A stretch of DNA of 64,000 nucleotides, taken from NCBI GenBank assembly GCA_049999805.1, contig JBNGIO010006274.1, positions 233,875-297,874 of the forward strand, in the 5' to 3' direction. The translations under genes and the position numbers were made by a program. Numbering within the stretch: the first letter of the stretch is position 1; every line of letters starts with the position of its first letter. The notes under the pieces were generated by a model. The model was not told the DNA's origin and did no database searches. It worked only from the letters and a program-made list of their open reading frames with translations. Positions 42,837 to 53,358 of the stretch are shown one piece after another. This DNA comes from Folioceros fuciformis (taxonomy: Eukaryota > Anthocerotophyta > Anthocerotopsida > Anthocerotales).

Positions 42837-45800
42837 ACGTCCGTCCCGTTCAGCTGAGATCTGGACACGCCTCAAGCAACTATATGTAGGGCAAAATATG
42901 GTTAGTGCAATGACTGCCTTGAGGAACTTCCAAAATTTGAGAATGAGGGAAGGTAATCGATTCAGTGGAGAAGCACGTGAATACCTTCAGGATTCTAGCC
43001 TCAAGATTGGAAGGAGCTTCAAACGTTAGTATGACTGATGACGAAATGGTGATGAGGCTCATGCTCTCCCTTCCTGAATCCTGGTCTCATTTCGTGACAT
43101 CACACACTACTCCTCAAACACAAGCGGCACTTCTAGCTCAGCAATAGGGAGTAGACATGCCAATTATGTCCTTCTCACAACTTATTAGTTCTATGCTACA
43201 AGAGGAAGCTAGTAGGATGACTCACAGGTGAGTAGGCAAGCAATAGGCCTTGTATACCTCTAATCAAGGAAGAGGAGATAGAAGATTTTCTCCAAAAGGA
43301 AGTAGTGGGAATTTTTCAAAAGCAGGCAGTTCGCAAGGAGTAGCCTCAACTATAAAGAAGACAAAAAGGACAGGTACATGCAATTGTTGTAAGTTACTTG
43401 GTCATTGGGAGCGTGAGTGTCGCAAAAAGCAAGCTGGAGTCCCTCGCAAGGAAGGATCCAGTGCTGCGACACATGTGGTGGTGAAGCAAGTAAACAGACC
43501 ATCAACTTTGACAGTCGGGACAAGAATGTTTTCAGGTCCACTGTTGATTCCCACTTGTCTCTCTACCAAAGCCAATGTTAAACCCACATCAGAGTGGTAT
43601 TTAGATACAGGTGCAACTGCTCACATTTGTTTTGATAGACATGCTTTCAAAACATATAGGTCAGTTCCAGATCAATACATTTACCTTGGAGATGATAGAT
43701 CTCTAGTTGCACCAGGTCGAGGCACAATTGAGTTTTCAGTCCCACCTAGCATCACATTAGTGCCAAAGGATATCTACAATGTGCCTAAGATGACTAGGAA
43801 CCTTGTTTCAGTCAAGAGATTAAATGCTGATAACAACAGTCACGTTGTTCTTACTAGAACATACTCTCAGATTGTAGATGCATTTGACCCTAGCAAAGTA
43901 CTTGCATTTGGATTCTCTGACCATGACCTTTATCGTCTTGATCTTCATCGAGGAATAGCTGATACTAACCAGTCACCAGCTATTTCTTTAGCCTTTGCAC
44001 AACAAGTAGCAAAGTCTAAGTTGTGGCATGCACGTCTGGGTCACCCTCACATGGCAAAATTGCATAAATTGGCCGTGAGTAGCTTGTATCAAGATGGGCC
44101 CATTGGATCATTAGTTGATACTCCTCTATGTGAAGCTTGTGTATTATCTAAGAAACACCAAGCAGCTTTCAAGAATAAAGCACCTTATCGTGCCTCAAAT
44201 CTCCTTGAGCTTATACGTATAGACTTGTGTGGACCCTTATCTCAAGAGTCCATAGGAGGTGGGTGTTATTTTCTATTGTTTACTGATGACAAAAGTCGTT
44301 TTGTCACCACCTATATCATGAACAACAATAATGAATGTTTTTCCTACTTTAAGGAATACATTAAGTTTGATGAACGCTGGACAGGTAAACAGCTCAAGAC
44401 ACTTAGATCTGATAATGGCGGAGAATTCATATCTAATGAATTTCAGAACTTTTGTAAGGACAAAGGCATTAGTCGTGAACTCAAAGTTGTTTATACTCCA
44501 CAGCAGAATGGAGTTGCAGAGTGTTTGAACCTTACTCTAAAGGAAATGGTTTCTTCTTTGGTGCATGATGCTATGCTGCCACTCCCTTATTGGGCTGAGG
44601 CCTTGATTACTTCAACTTATCTGCGCAATAGATTGCCAACAAGTGCAGTTGCAGATAAGATCCCTTATGAAGCCTTTACAGGCAGAAAGCCATCAATACA
44701 ACGTTTGAGGACTTTCGATTGCCTAGCTTATGTCGTTATCCCTAAACAGAAGAGAGCTAAACTCTCAGGTGAAGCACGTAAGCTCCTTAAGCTAGGCTAT
44801 ACAGAAGGGATAAAAGCCTATAAGCTATATGATGTTCCATCTAATAGAGTAATCTATGCTTGGGGTGTTACCTTTGATGAAACAAGGACTTGAGCTTCAG
44901 TGGGAGCTCATCCTATTTATACTAGACTCTGATGATGCAGAGAACTCATTGGAGATTTCCCATTTGATCTCACAGACCATATGTGGACTCCACATGCTGA
45001 ATAGGTCCTTGGAAAATGGTAGGATTTCTCTTTTTGGGAATTTCTAAGTGAACCCTGTGGTGAAATGGTTAAAAGATTAGGTTAGATTAGTAGCTAGATT
45101 AATGGTGAGGCGAGACGCGTCTTTGAAGGGTTGCTAGAATGATCTGAGAGAAGGGATGGAATGATTTGAGAGAGGAGGGAAAGTGTTGAGAGGCACTGAC
45201 CATTTTGGTAGTCTTGAGAGGTTGGTCAATTTTGGTAAGGGCACCTAGTGGTGTCCATGGGACACAACCCCTATTAGGTCAGAACTAGGTTTGGGTCAAA
45301 GTTAGGGTTAGGTCAGAGTTAGGTTTAGGTCAGAATTAGGGGTGGCTTAGGTCAGAGAGAGATTGCTGGGTGTTTGATTGAGGCTAACCCTAATAGATAG
45401 AGATGGAGGTTTGGGCCAAGGTAGTATAAGAGGCTAGACCTACCATTGAGGAGGGGGCTGTCTACGGTGTGATTTCCCTGGACCTTGGGTGCAGAACTCC
45501 TGGCTTAGGGCGCTGAGCTGGCTGAGACTAAACCAAGGTCCTGATTTCCCTTGCCACTAGGGGAACGTGGAGGATCCCAAGACTGCCAAGATTCGTGTGG
45601 CCGGATCCGCAATAGCTGACCACCTTGCATGCTGGCTGAGGTGAGGTTGCAGGGCTATGAGCCAATGAGGCTACCCAGCCCTAGGCCTCGCCTCTGCGTT
45701 GAAGGCTGCAAGAGGGAAGGCTGTTGTGTTCCAAATTGCAGGTGAGAAGGGTTGAGTTGCAGATTTTGGAAGTGGAAGTGTTGAATTGAGGAGTTGAGCT

Positions 45801-48130
45801 GAAGTTGAGGTTCTCGTTCAACTGCGGAGGTAGCTAGCACTAGGTGCTGAGAGTTGGCGGCCAGACTTGGGGCTGGAGCCTCCTCTCAGCACTGAAGTGA
45901 TTGATACTTGGAGCTAGAAACGAGGGCTGAAGACAATGCTGGAGTTCTCATTTTGTTGAGGCTGGGGTTGGTGTTGTGGTAGGAGTCGAAGACAGGACCA
46001 AGAATTCTGGTCTATTGCTGTAGCACTTGGTATATGCTAATAGATAGGGTGAGATTAGGGGGATGTAGGTAACCTTGACATTAGTTCACTCCCTTGGGAG
46101 CGAATCATAAGACTGCAACGATAATAAGGGGAAGTGTGGCCCCTTGGTGGTTCTTGGGTGTGCAAGAAATCACTCCACACCATAGGACTCAGAATTCTAA
46201 TGTATCTCCTGCAAAGGGGGACACACCAGCCATTGTTACAAAGTCAGAAGATGCACCTTTGTTGACTGACTCTGACCAACCCGTTATGTAGGACCTGCAT
46301 CCTCATCAAGACATATTACCTGATCCCCTACTTGATAGTGAAACATCAGAGCCTAAAGAGTTGCCAGATTCTGTTGATCCCACTTATGAGATTGCATCAA
46401 CTCCTGTGCCAACCCCTGAACTTGCTCGTCATTATCCCACACGAGAATGGCGACCTCCTGACTTCTATAGTGCGCCTGATTTTTGTCCATCTTCTGCTCA
46501 TATTCGGGCATATGCTGCTATCTCACTTGATCCTGTTGAACCGCAGTCTTATGCTGAGGCTTTGAGCATACCTGATCATCAAGAATGGAAAAAGGTCATA
46601 CAGTCAAGATACGACTCTCTCATTGAGAATGGCACTTGGGAGTTAGCTAAATTACCTCTTAGCAGGAAGATGGTCTCATGCAACTAGGTGTTTAAACTCA
46701 AAGTCAAAGCAGATGGCACATTTAATAGGTATAAGGCTAGACTTGTACCAAGAGGCTTTTCACCAATTCCAGGTGTGGATTACTTGGAGACTTATGCTCC
46801 TGTGGTCAAGCTACCAACCCTACGAGCCATTTGTGCAATATAAGAATATAAGCATTTAAGAATTATGAGTTGGAGATGTTTAATGTCAAAACAACATTTT
46901 TGAATGGTAAGCTTGACACAGAGATTTATATGCAACAACCTCCTAGTTTTGAAGTAAAGGGGAAGGAGGATTATGTTTGTAAATTGAATAAAACTTTATA
47001 TGGCTTGAAGCAGTCTGCCATGGCTTGGAATGCAGTGCTAAATGCTGAACTTTTAGCTTTTGATTTCACCAAGATCCAATCAGATGGAAGCCTGTACGTT
47101 TACAACAAGAATGATATTGTGTGTTATCTAGCAGTATATTTAGATGATCTAATTCTGTCCAGCAACAATCAAGCTTTCATCATAACTATTACAGATTTGC
47201 TGGCCACAAAGTTTAAGATGTCTAGACTTGGCCCTCTACAGAGTTGTCTTAGCATCTATGTACAGCGCAATAGAGAAAAGGGGTCATAACTCTTACGCAA
47301 CCAAGATATTTGCTAACTAGCATAGAGTAGCTAGGTCTGAAAGATGCAAAACCAAGTGCAACACCCTTACCTTCTGGTTTGAAGTTGAGTAATGGAATGT
47401 CACCTCAGACAGATGCTGAAAAAGCAAAAATGGTTCCAGTTCCTTCTAGACAAGCCATTGGTAAGTTGATTTATGCTGCTAATGCCACCCATCCATAAGT
47501 AGCCTTTGCAACAAGCTCTCTCTCACAATTTCTTGAAACTCCTGGTCAAGAGCATTGGACATGTGTTAAGAGAGTGTTTAGATATTTCAAAGGAACTCTC
47601 AACAGAGGCATTCAATATGTTATACACCTGGACAACAGCTTGAGCTTAAGGTCTATACTGACTCAGATTATGCAGGCAACATAGACCACTGAAAGTTAGT
47701 TTCCGGTTATGTTGTTAGTCTTGTTGGTGGGTCAATTTGCTGGACGAGTAAGAAACAACCCACAGTAGCACTCTCAAGTACATAAGCTGAGTACAGGGTA
47801 CTTACAGCAGCAACACAGGAAGTCATCTAGTGCACATTGCTATTGAGTGAGATGGGTATAGTTTTACCAACTTGTACAGTGATTCGCACAGATAATCAAG
47901 GCTCGATGTTACTGGCTCAGAACCCTGTCTTCCATGCCAGAACAAAGCATGTAGAGGTAGAATACCACTTCACTCGTGACCTCGTCAAAGCTGGAAAGAT
48001 CAGTCTGGAATACATTCCAACACAAGAGAATCCAGCAGATATTTTAACTAAAGCTCTTGGAAAGGAGCTTCATGAAAGACATTTTAAACGTTTGGGCTTA
48101 GGAGACTCGTCGGAGCTCATAGGCAATTGA
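42837..48130 (+). pseudogene. Ty1/copia retrotransposon gag-pol relic (plus strand)
   Basis: Gag (about 42840-43230) shows EIWTRLKQLYVGQN and MLSLPESWSHFVTS with a frameshift near 42960. A 547-codon open stretch follows (43250-44893). It carries the zinc knuckle CNCCKLLGHWEREC, protease WYLDTGATAHIC, the integrase zinc site LWHARLGHPH...CEAC, and the catalytic-core motifs IDLCGPL, LRSDNGGEF and TPQQNGVAE. Reverse transcriptase resumes at about 46590-47270 with WKKVIQSRYDSLIENGTWEL, VDYLETYAPVVK, LYGLKQS and YLDDLIL. RNase H ends the element with TDNQGSMLLAQNP and NPADILTKALG at 47880-48070. Stops at 44891, 46685, 46840, 47287 and beyond disable it. A block at about 45050-46090 separates integrase from reverse transcriptase. 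No LTR pair was found. Confidence 0.9.
45050..46090. mobile_element. Probable insertion inside the copia relic
   Basis: About 1 kb without coding frames lies between the integrase end and the reverse-transcriptase linker, where related elements have only a short spacer. It contains GGTTAGGTCAGAGTTAGG-like repeats at 45270-45350. The copia frame resumes at about 46094. It may be a solo LTR or another small insertion; target duplications could not be fixed. Confidence 0.45.
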
Positions 48131-48430
48131 GCTGAAAATTGACAAGACATAAGTGGCAGAGGGTCCTAGCTACGGCGGCTGAAGGAAGAGCTCTCTTCCT
48201 CAGAATGGTCATTCAAGAAAGAACCAGAGCCAGAGTCAGATTCTCCGGATTGAGGACTGTCTTCATCTGTTTTGGACGAATCTGGCGTATGTGGACTGAA
48301 CGGAGATTTGATTCTCTTCTTCTCTCTTTTTCTTGCTTGACCAGAGAGATAGTAGGCTACTAGAAGCTTCTTCCTCCATCCGTGTGGTAGACCCTGCCAC
48401 AAGCAATTGGAGCTTAGAATGCTTCCTGCT

Positions 48431-49267
48431 TCATAGCTCAACATAGTGAAGAAATGTAATTTCAAACATATCAGCAGCCAAAGCCAAGCACAAGCTTTCA
48501 GACTTGCAACTTACTAGAGGTGCTAACAAGGTGCCCCAGAAACAGCCAACAGTTTTCAACCTTATGTGCTCCATAGTCAATTTGATGCAGCCCACATCAA
48601 CGTTGTACCAAAGAGGGCTGCGTGGATGCTTGATGGAACCAAATGTGACAATCTGTGTTTCCTCAGCCAGGCTTGGTGGGACAAGAAAGCTCAGATGTTG
48701 ATTTTGGTCAGTCTCAAATTCCCAAGAAGGAAGTTTTCCACTCACAGCTTTGGTCGGCGGAACCTGTCTTGCAACCTTAGGCGCCGTGCTGGTTGGACGA
48801 GGTGTTGAAGATCCTCCCATGGAGCTTTGAGATGCAGGCGGGTTCTTGCGGCGCTGAAGAATTCTTGTGGCGGCGCTCTGAGGGCTCCTAGGTCTTTGCT
48901 TCCTGTAGGCGCTGCTGCCTGTTGTTCCAGAAGACGTTGCTTTTCTCTTGTTGCAGGCAGCTGCTCCAGTGGTGGCAAACCGCCCTAGGGCGTCCCGTGC
49001 CTGGCATCGACGCTTGGTCGGCGCTCCGTCAGCAGAAGTATCAATCTCGCAAAGCTCAGCTAGTTTCTGGTCCAAAAGGCTTATGAACAAGATGCTGAGG
49101 GCGTAAAGGAGAATAAAGATGGGAGCAAACCTATATTTAGGCCCCGATTTTGAGCTGTTATTGCACTCCATATCCAAAGATGCCATGAAGAGGTGCTGGC
49201 GCAACGCAATGCTTACTCTGCAGCGGTGGCCGTTTGCGGATCTGAAGCTCAAGGGAGACAGTCTCAC
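48431..49267 (-). CDS. Hypothetical protein, antisense at the 3' side of the copia relic
   Basis: An uninterrupted 278-codon frame starts at 49267. It has a hydrophobic segment near residues 50-65 (FILLYALSILFISLL) and then a basic Ser/Thr/Pro-rich region (QARDALGRFATTG, KRKATSSGTTGSSAYRKQRP). A more ordinary globular-looking part with WEFETDQNQHLSFLVPP and GCFWGTLLAPLVSC follows. A second minus-strand frame (48465-48166) overlaps its end and carries a charged KREKKRIKSPFSPHTP stretch, so an intron or frameshift may join them. I recognise no family. It lies just beyond the RNase H end of the copia element, where some plant LTR elements carry an extra antisense ORF. It could also be chance. 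Confidence 0.35.
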   Translation of the reverse strand: MRLSPLSFRSANGHRCRVSIALRQHLFMASLDMECNNSSKSGPKYRFAPIFILLYALSILFISLLDQKLAELCEIDTSADGAPTKRRCQARDALGRFATTGAAACNKRKATSSGTTGSSAYRKQRPRSPQSAATRILQRRKNPPASQSSMGGSSTPRPTSTAPKVARQVPPTKAVSGKLPSWEFETDQNQHLSFLVPPSLAEETQIVTFGSIKHPRSPLWYNVDVGCIKLTMEHIRLKTVGCFWGTLLAPLVSCKSESLCLALAADMFEITFLHYVEL

Positions 49268-49706
49268 GAATAGCTCACGGCGGCTACGACTGTCCTTGAA
49301 TCTTAATCAGCAAGTGGGAGCAATGATAAATAGTGCTGATAATGATAAAAGGGTTTATGTTGTTAAGATAAGATATGTTGAGTTACGTTTACAATGTTTA
49401 AGTGACATTATATAAGAGTCATGGCTTAAGTGAACAACTACAATGTTTCAGTTAGTTTAAGTTGTGTTTTATGTTTCATAAACTCTAATTCTTTTCTTGA
49501 ACCAATAATGAAAATCTGAATGTTTTGATATAATTTCTTTGCATTTACCTCCATAATTTGTCAGATGGCACCCTCGGACTTGGTGAGTCGGGACGAGGTT
49601 GCTACTGCTTGCTCCTTTGCTAGGCTCTTCCTTCTCTTCGCCACCCTCCTTGTGTCTTGAGGGACAAGGGTAGATGAATAATGGTTCATGGGCAAAGCAA
49701 CTCCAA
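49268..49706. other. Spacer between hypothetical ORF and PABP-like copy B
   Basis: AT-rich sequence without a recognisable gene. It probably holds the 3' flank of the PABP-like ORF. Confidence 0.4.
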
Positions 49707-50762
49707 CTAGTGTTGGGCCATGGTTAGGCAATGATGGTTCATGGCCATAGAAGCTTGAATTGGTATTGGCTCATGCGTAGTAGGTCCCACCGGTATTTCC
49801 ATCCTATGGTTAGGCTCATGATGATATACATCATCGGTCGCATCATCTTTCACAAGCATTAACCCGCGCACCATGTCGATACGCAGAGCAGCTCTAATTT
49901 CTGTTGTTCTAGCAAAGGTGGCCGCTAACCTGTTCCTACGGTTTTGTTTTTGCTCTGCAAAATTTACGTATAGAGGTTTTGAATTCATAGCCACTATTCG
50001 TCCATTCATTTCTCTTTTTGCACGATTGGCATTCTCGTAGTTCGAAAATGAGACAAATCCCACACCCTTACTCAAACCCTCTTGGTTTTTGAGTACCTGG
50101 CATGAGATTATCGTGCCAAAATGTGCAAACCACTCTCTCAAACTATCATCATTTATGGTGTCGTCCAAATGCTTTATGTATAGGCTCACACCTCGATGAA
50201 GTTCCGCAAGCTCTACAGCTCTCTCATCTTTCGTTTGGGCTCTTGCAACATACAATACATTGTTATTCCACTTCTTTCCATTGAGCTCTGCAATGGCTCG
50301 AATGGCATCCTCTGCATGTTCAAAGTTAACAAAACCAAAGCATCTTGATCTTCCATCATTGTCATGCATCACAATACTACTAGTGATGTTGCCATAAGGT
50401 GCAAAGATGTTTTGCAACTCCTCAGTGCTTAAGCTTTCAGGGAAGTTCTTCACGTATACATTGGTGAATATCTCTGGATTTTGAATGTTGTTTTCACGTC
50501 GAATAAATTTGGTCACAAACAATTGTTTGCCATTGAATAATTTACCATTCATTTCCGTTATGGCACGTTCGGCATCTTCGTCCTCTTGAAATTGCACAAA
50601 CCCAAACCCTTTAGATTGGCCTAAACTGTTGATGGTTACCTCACATAATAAAATTGGCCCAAAGTTGGAGAATGCTTCATGGAGAATTGTGTTATCAATT
50701 GACAGGTCTAGACCTTTCACAAAAATCTTGGCAGCTTCGCTCATCTCAATATCATTGTCCAT
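49707..50762 (-). CDS. PABP-like protein with RRM2-RRM4 only, copy B
   Basis: This intronless 351-residue ORF has the same architecture as copy A: RRM2 (KIFVKGLDLSI, KGFGFVQF), RRM3 (NVYVKNF, RCFGFVNF) and RRM4 (SLYIKHLDD, KGVGFVSF), followed by FAEQKQNRRNRLAATF. RRM1 and the MLLE domain of true PABPs are missing. It extends 30 residues beyond the stop of copy A, with a Met/His-rich tail (MNHHCLTMAQH). I chose MDNDIEMSEA as the start because copy A starts there; an in-frame ATG eight codons upstream (50786) is possible. If expressed it would bind poly(A) or other RNA but lack the usual PABP partner-binding domain; that is inference from domain content. Confidence 0.72.
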   Translation of the reverse strand: MDNDIEMSEAAKIFVKGLDLSIDNTILHEAFSNFGPILLCEVTINSLGQSKGFGFVQFQEDEDAERAITEMNGKLFNGKQLFVTKFIRRENNIQNPEIFTNVYVKNFPESLSTEELQNIFAPYGNITSSIVMHDNDGRSRCFGFVNFEHAEDAIRAIAELNGKKWNNNVLYVARAQTKDERAVELAELHRGVSLYIKHLDDTINDDSLREWFAHFGTIISCQVLKNQEGLSKGVGFVSFSNYENANRAKREMNGRIVAMNSKPLYVNFAEQKQNRRNRLAATFARTTEIRAALRIDMVRGLMLVKDDATDDVYHHEPNHRMEIPVGPTTHEPIPIQASMAMNHHCLTMAQH

Positions 50763-52870
50763 ATTGAAATATAAAATTAAAAACAAACCCTAAGCTAAAG
50801 GGTAGAAGAATATGTAGTAGCGATCACTCCTTACTTAGATAAAGATTCTTGAAGAATAATGTAGAGGCTCACAATTGAGTCCCTAGCTTGACAAATGACA
50901 AATTGCTTTCGATGGATGAGTAAGAAGAGGCCTTTGCTGCTTTCGATGGATGAGTAAGAAGGAGCCTTTGCTTTAGCCTATATAGAATTGCTAACAAAGC
51001 TCTTCGTAGAGATAGGAACACAAGATAATGATTGATGATAGTTCTTGGTCTAGCCAAATATATAGCTTGGAGGCTAACTTTAACTAGGCAATAGCTAATA
51101 CAGGTATCCATAAACACCACACATTTCTAAATTTTGACATATAAAATCTTTCTAATTTGAATTATTCACAGTAGATGGATTTATTAAATACTAATTTGAA
51201 TTATTATTGGGTGGTCCATTTCTTAATAGTAATCTCTACTATTGTTGTTTATTGTCCACGGTTTAGTATTATTTTTATTATTACTCATTGCTTAGTTTTT
51301 AATACTCATTTCAATTCATATTAGTAGGTTCAACACTAATTTCATCTATGATTGGTTGGTCCATTTTTTAATGCTAATTTCAACTAGTATTGGCAGGTCT
51401 TTGTCTTCCCACATATTAGAAGATCTCTAATTTTAACCAATCAGGGTTAATGGNNNNNNNNNNNNNNNNNNNNNNNNNNNNNNNNNNNNNNNNNNNNNNN
51501 NNNNNNNNNNNNNNNNNNNNNNNNNNNNNNNNNNNNNNNNNNNNNNNNNNNNNCATATTAGAAGATCTCTAATTTTAACCAATCAGGGTTAATGGATTTC
51601 TTAACTACTAATTTCATTTTATGGTGGATTCTTTTACTACTTTCAACTACTAATAGTTAGTGGATTTTTTTAATATTAATTTCAACTATCTATAATTATT
51701 GTTGGTCAAAATTTCTTGAAATAGCATTGATCGGTTCAAAACGAGAGCCATTAGAGGTCCTCATTTACGACAACCTTGGAAATTATGGGATTTTCTAATT
51801 ATTAATTTCACCTGCTTGTTAGGTGGGTCTAAGGTTTAGGGTTGCCTTCTTAGCGAGGTCGATGCATATTTTCTTGCTTATTGTGCAAGTCAAAGCAAGT
51901 AGTGCGCTCAACATGCGTATAGATACCCATCTTGTGTTTTGTATTATTGCGATGAGTAGATGGATATATAGGATGGTATTTATTTCACAAGTCCTCATAT
52001 TGCGGCCATCTTGGGGACCTCACTTATATGAATGTGTCTGCAAGGCAAATGAGATTTTCATGCTAGTGAAAGAATAGAGTAGCGAGTCATCTTCTTAGAT
52101 ATATGGCCATCTTCCATGTTGCACCCAAGTCTCATATCCATAAACCCTTTATGTATGAATACTAGTCACAAGTCCAACATCCTATAGATATCGTGTAGTG
52201 TTGTTGATCGTAGGAACACTAAGGTTGTAGGAACACTAAGGTTCTTAACACAACTTGGTGCTCAAGTGGATCACAAGGAACGAGGTAGGCTGCACTTAGC
52301 TAATCCTCATTCTCTAGATTGCACTTAGCTAAGTCCCATTATCTTGGAAGGAACATGTATAAAGTATTACCAATCAATTGAAGAAAGAACATGGAATTGT
52401 TGTTCATAACATGAAAGCTAAGACAATGATCTTCGATTAGTATTGAACAATATAGGTATTAGAAGAAGAAGCTTCAGTTGTCAAGTTAAGTCAAATATTG
52501 TGTCATGGAAGAGGACTTGCAAAACTTACTACTGAAAATGTTGGTGACCATGGTGAATGAAACATGTACTATTTTCATGTTAATTAATATGACACGTAAA
52601 TAATTTGTGATACAATGATTTATTTAGGGGACCAAGGTAGAGAAACCAAACTAATAGCCAATTATTACTGGTTGGTTAGGGCATTCTCACTCAGGTGGTT
52701 GTCATGATGCCTTGTGGTTGTGGGCCAATTAGAACTCACTTTGATGGTGACCTAGCTTAGCACTAAATTGGCCAAACCGGTAGTTTGTATGCACTCTAGA
52801 AGTAGTTTGATTGCGTGGTATTGTGTAAAGGAATTATGTAAGAAAAGATCGGTTACTTCATGCTTCCATG
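49768..52870. repeat. Dispersed 3.2-kb duplicated segment, copy B
   Basis: Counterpart of 25558-28735. It includes the PABP-like ORF, the 34-base tandem repeat (about 50904-50971), the AT-rich repeats and the same 100-N gap (51454-51553) between identical 42-base flanks. Unlike copy A it reads through the region where A has a second gap. Similarity stops near 52870 at a poly-T run. Confidence 0.85.
51454..51553. other. Assembly gap (100 N) in copy B
   Basis: The gap sits at the same place as the 27243-27342 gap of copy A and has the same 42-base flanks on both sides. Confidence 0.95.
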
Positions 52871-53153
52871 TTTTTTTTTTATCAAAAGTTTGTTTTGGTT
52901 GTTTTGACCCTTTTTTACATAGTGTTTAAGTGTGAATACGACTTCATCTTATCTGTGAGTTCATCTTGGATTCCTATTTTTTTTAACAAAGTTTGTCAAA
53001 AGAATAGGAATCCATCTTAGCTTTGAGCTATACTACTAAGGTTTGGTGTAAGGGTAGACAACCTTTCATCTTTGCCTACAAGTGCCATTATTTGAGATAC
53101 AAAAGACCCTTCCACATGTTCTACTTAGATCTTTGACTATCCTAATTAGTTGG

Positions 53154-53358
53154 TGTTGGCGAGTAACCGCACTCGCATAGGATTAATTACCTAGGTTAGT
53201 TGTGGTCATCTTATATTAATGTTAATTAGTGAAGGGGTGCGTAGCCTAGTGGATGGTCATATATTCACTTACATGACTCTTTCTTGTTGATGTGTCATTC
53301 ATATAATATATGTTTTGTTTTCCTTATGCTCTCTTCTCACGCTCTACCATTTCGGACA
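53154..53358 (+). repeat. 5' LTR of Ty1/copia element (about 205 bases)
   Basis: The stretch begins TGTTGGCGAG and ends GGACA, giving TG...CA ends. It is followed at once by TGGTATGAGAGTC, a good match to the initiator-Met primer-binding site TGGTATCAGAGC. The gag-pol relic lies downstream on the same strand. A matching 3' LTR was not found. Confidence 0.6.
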
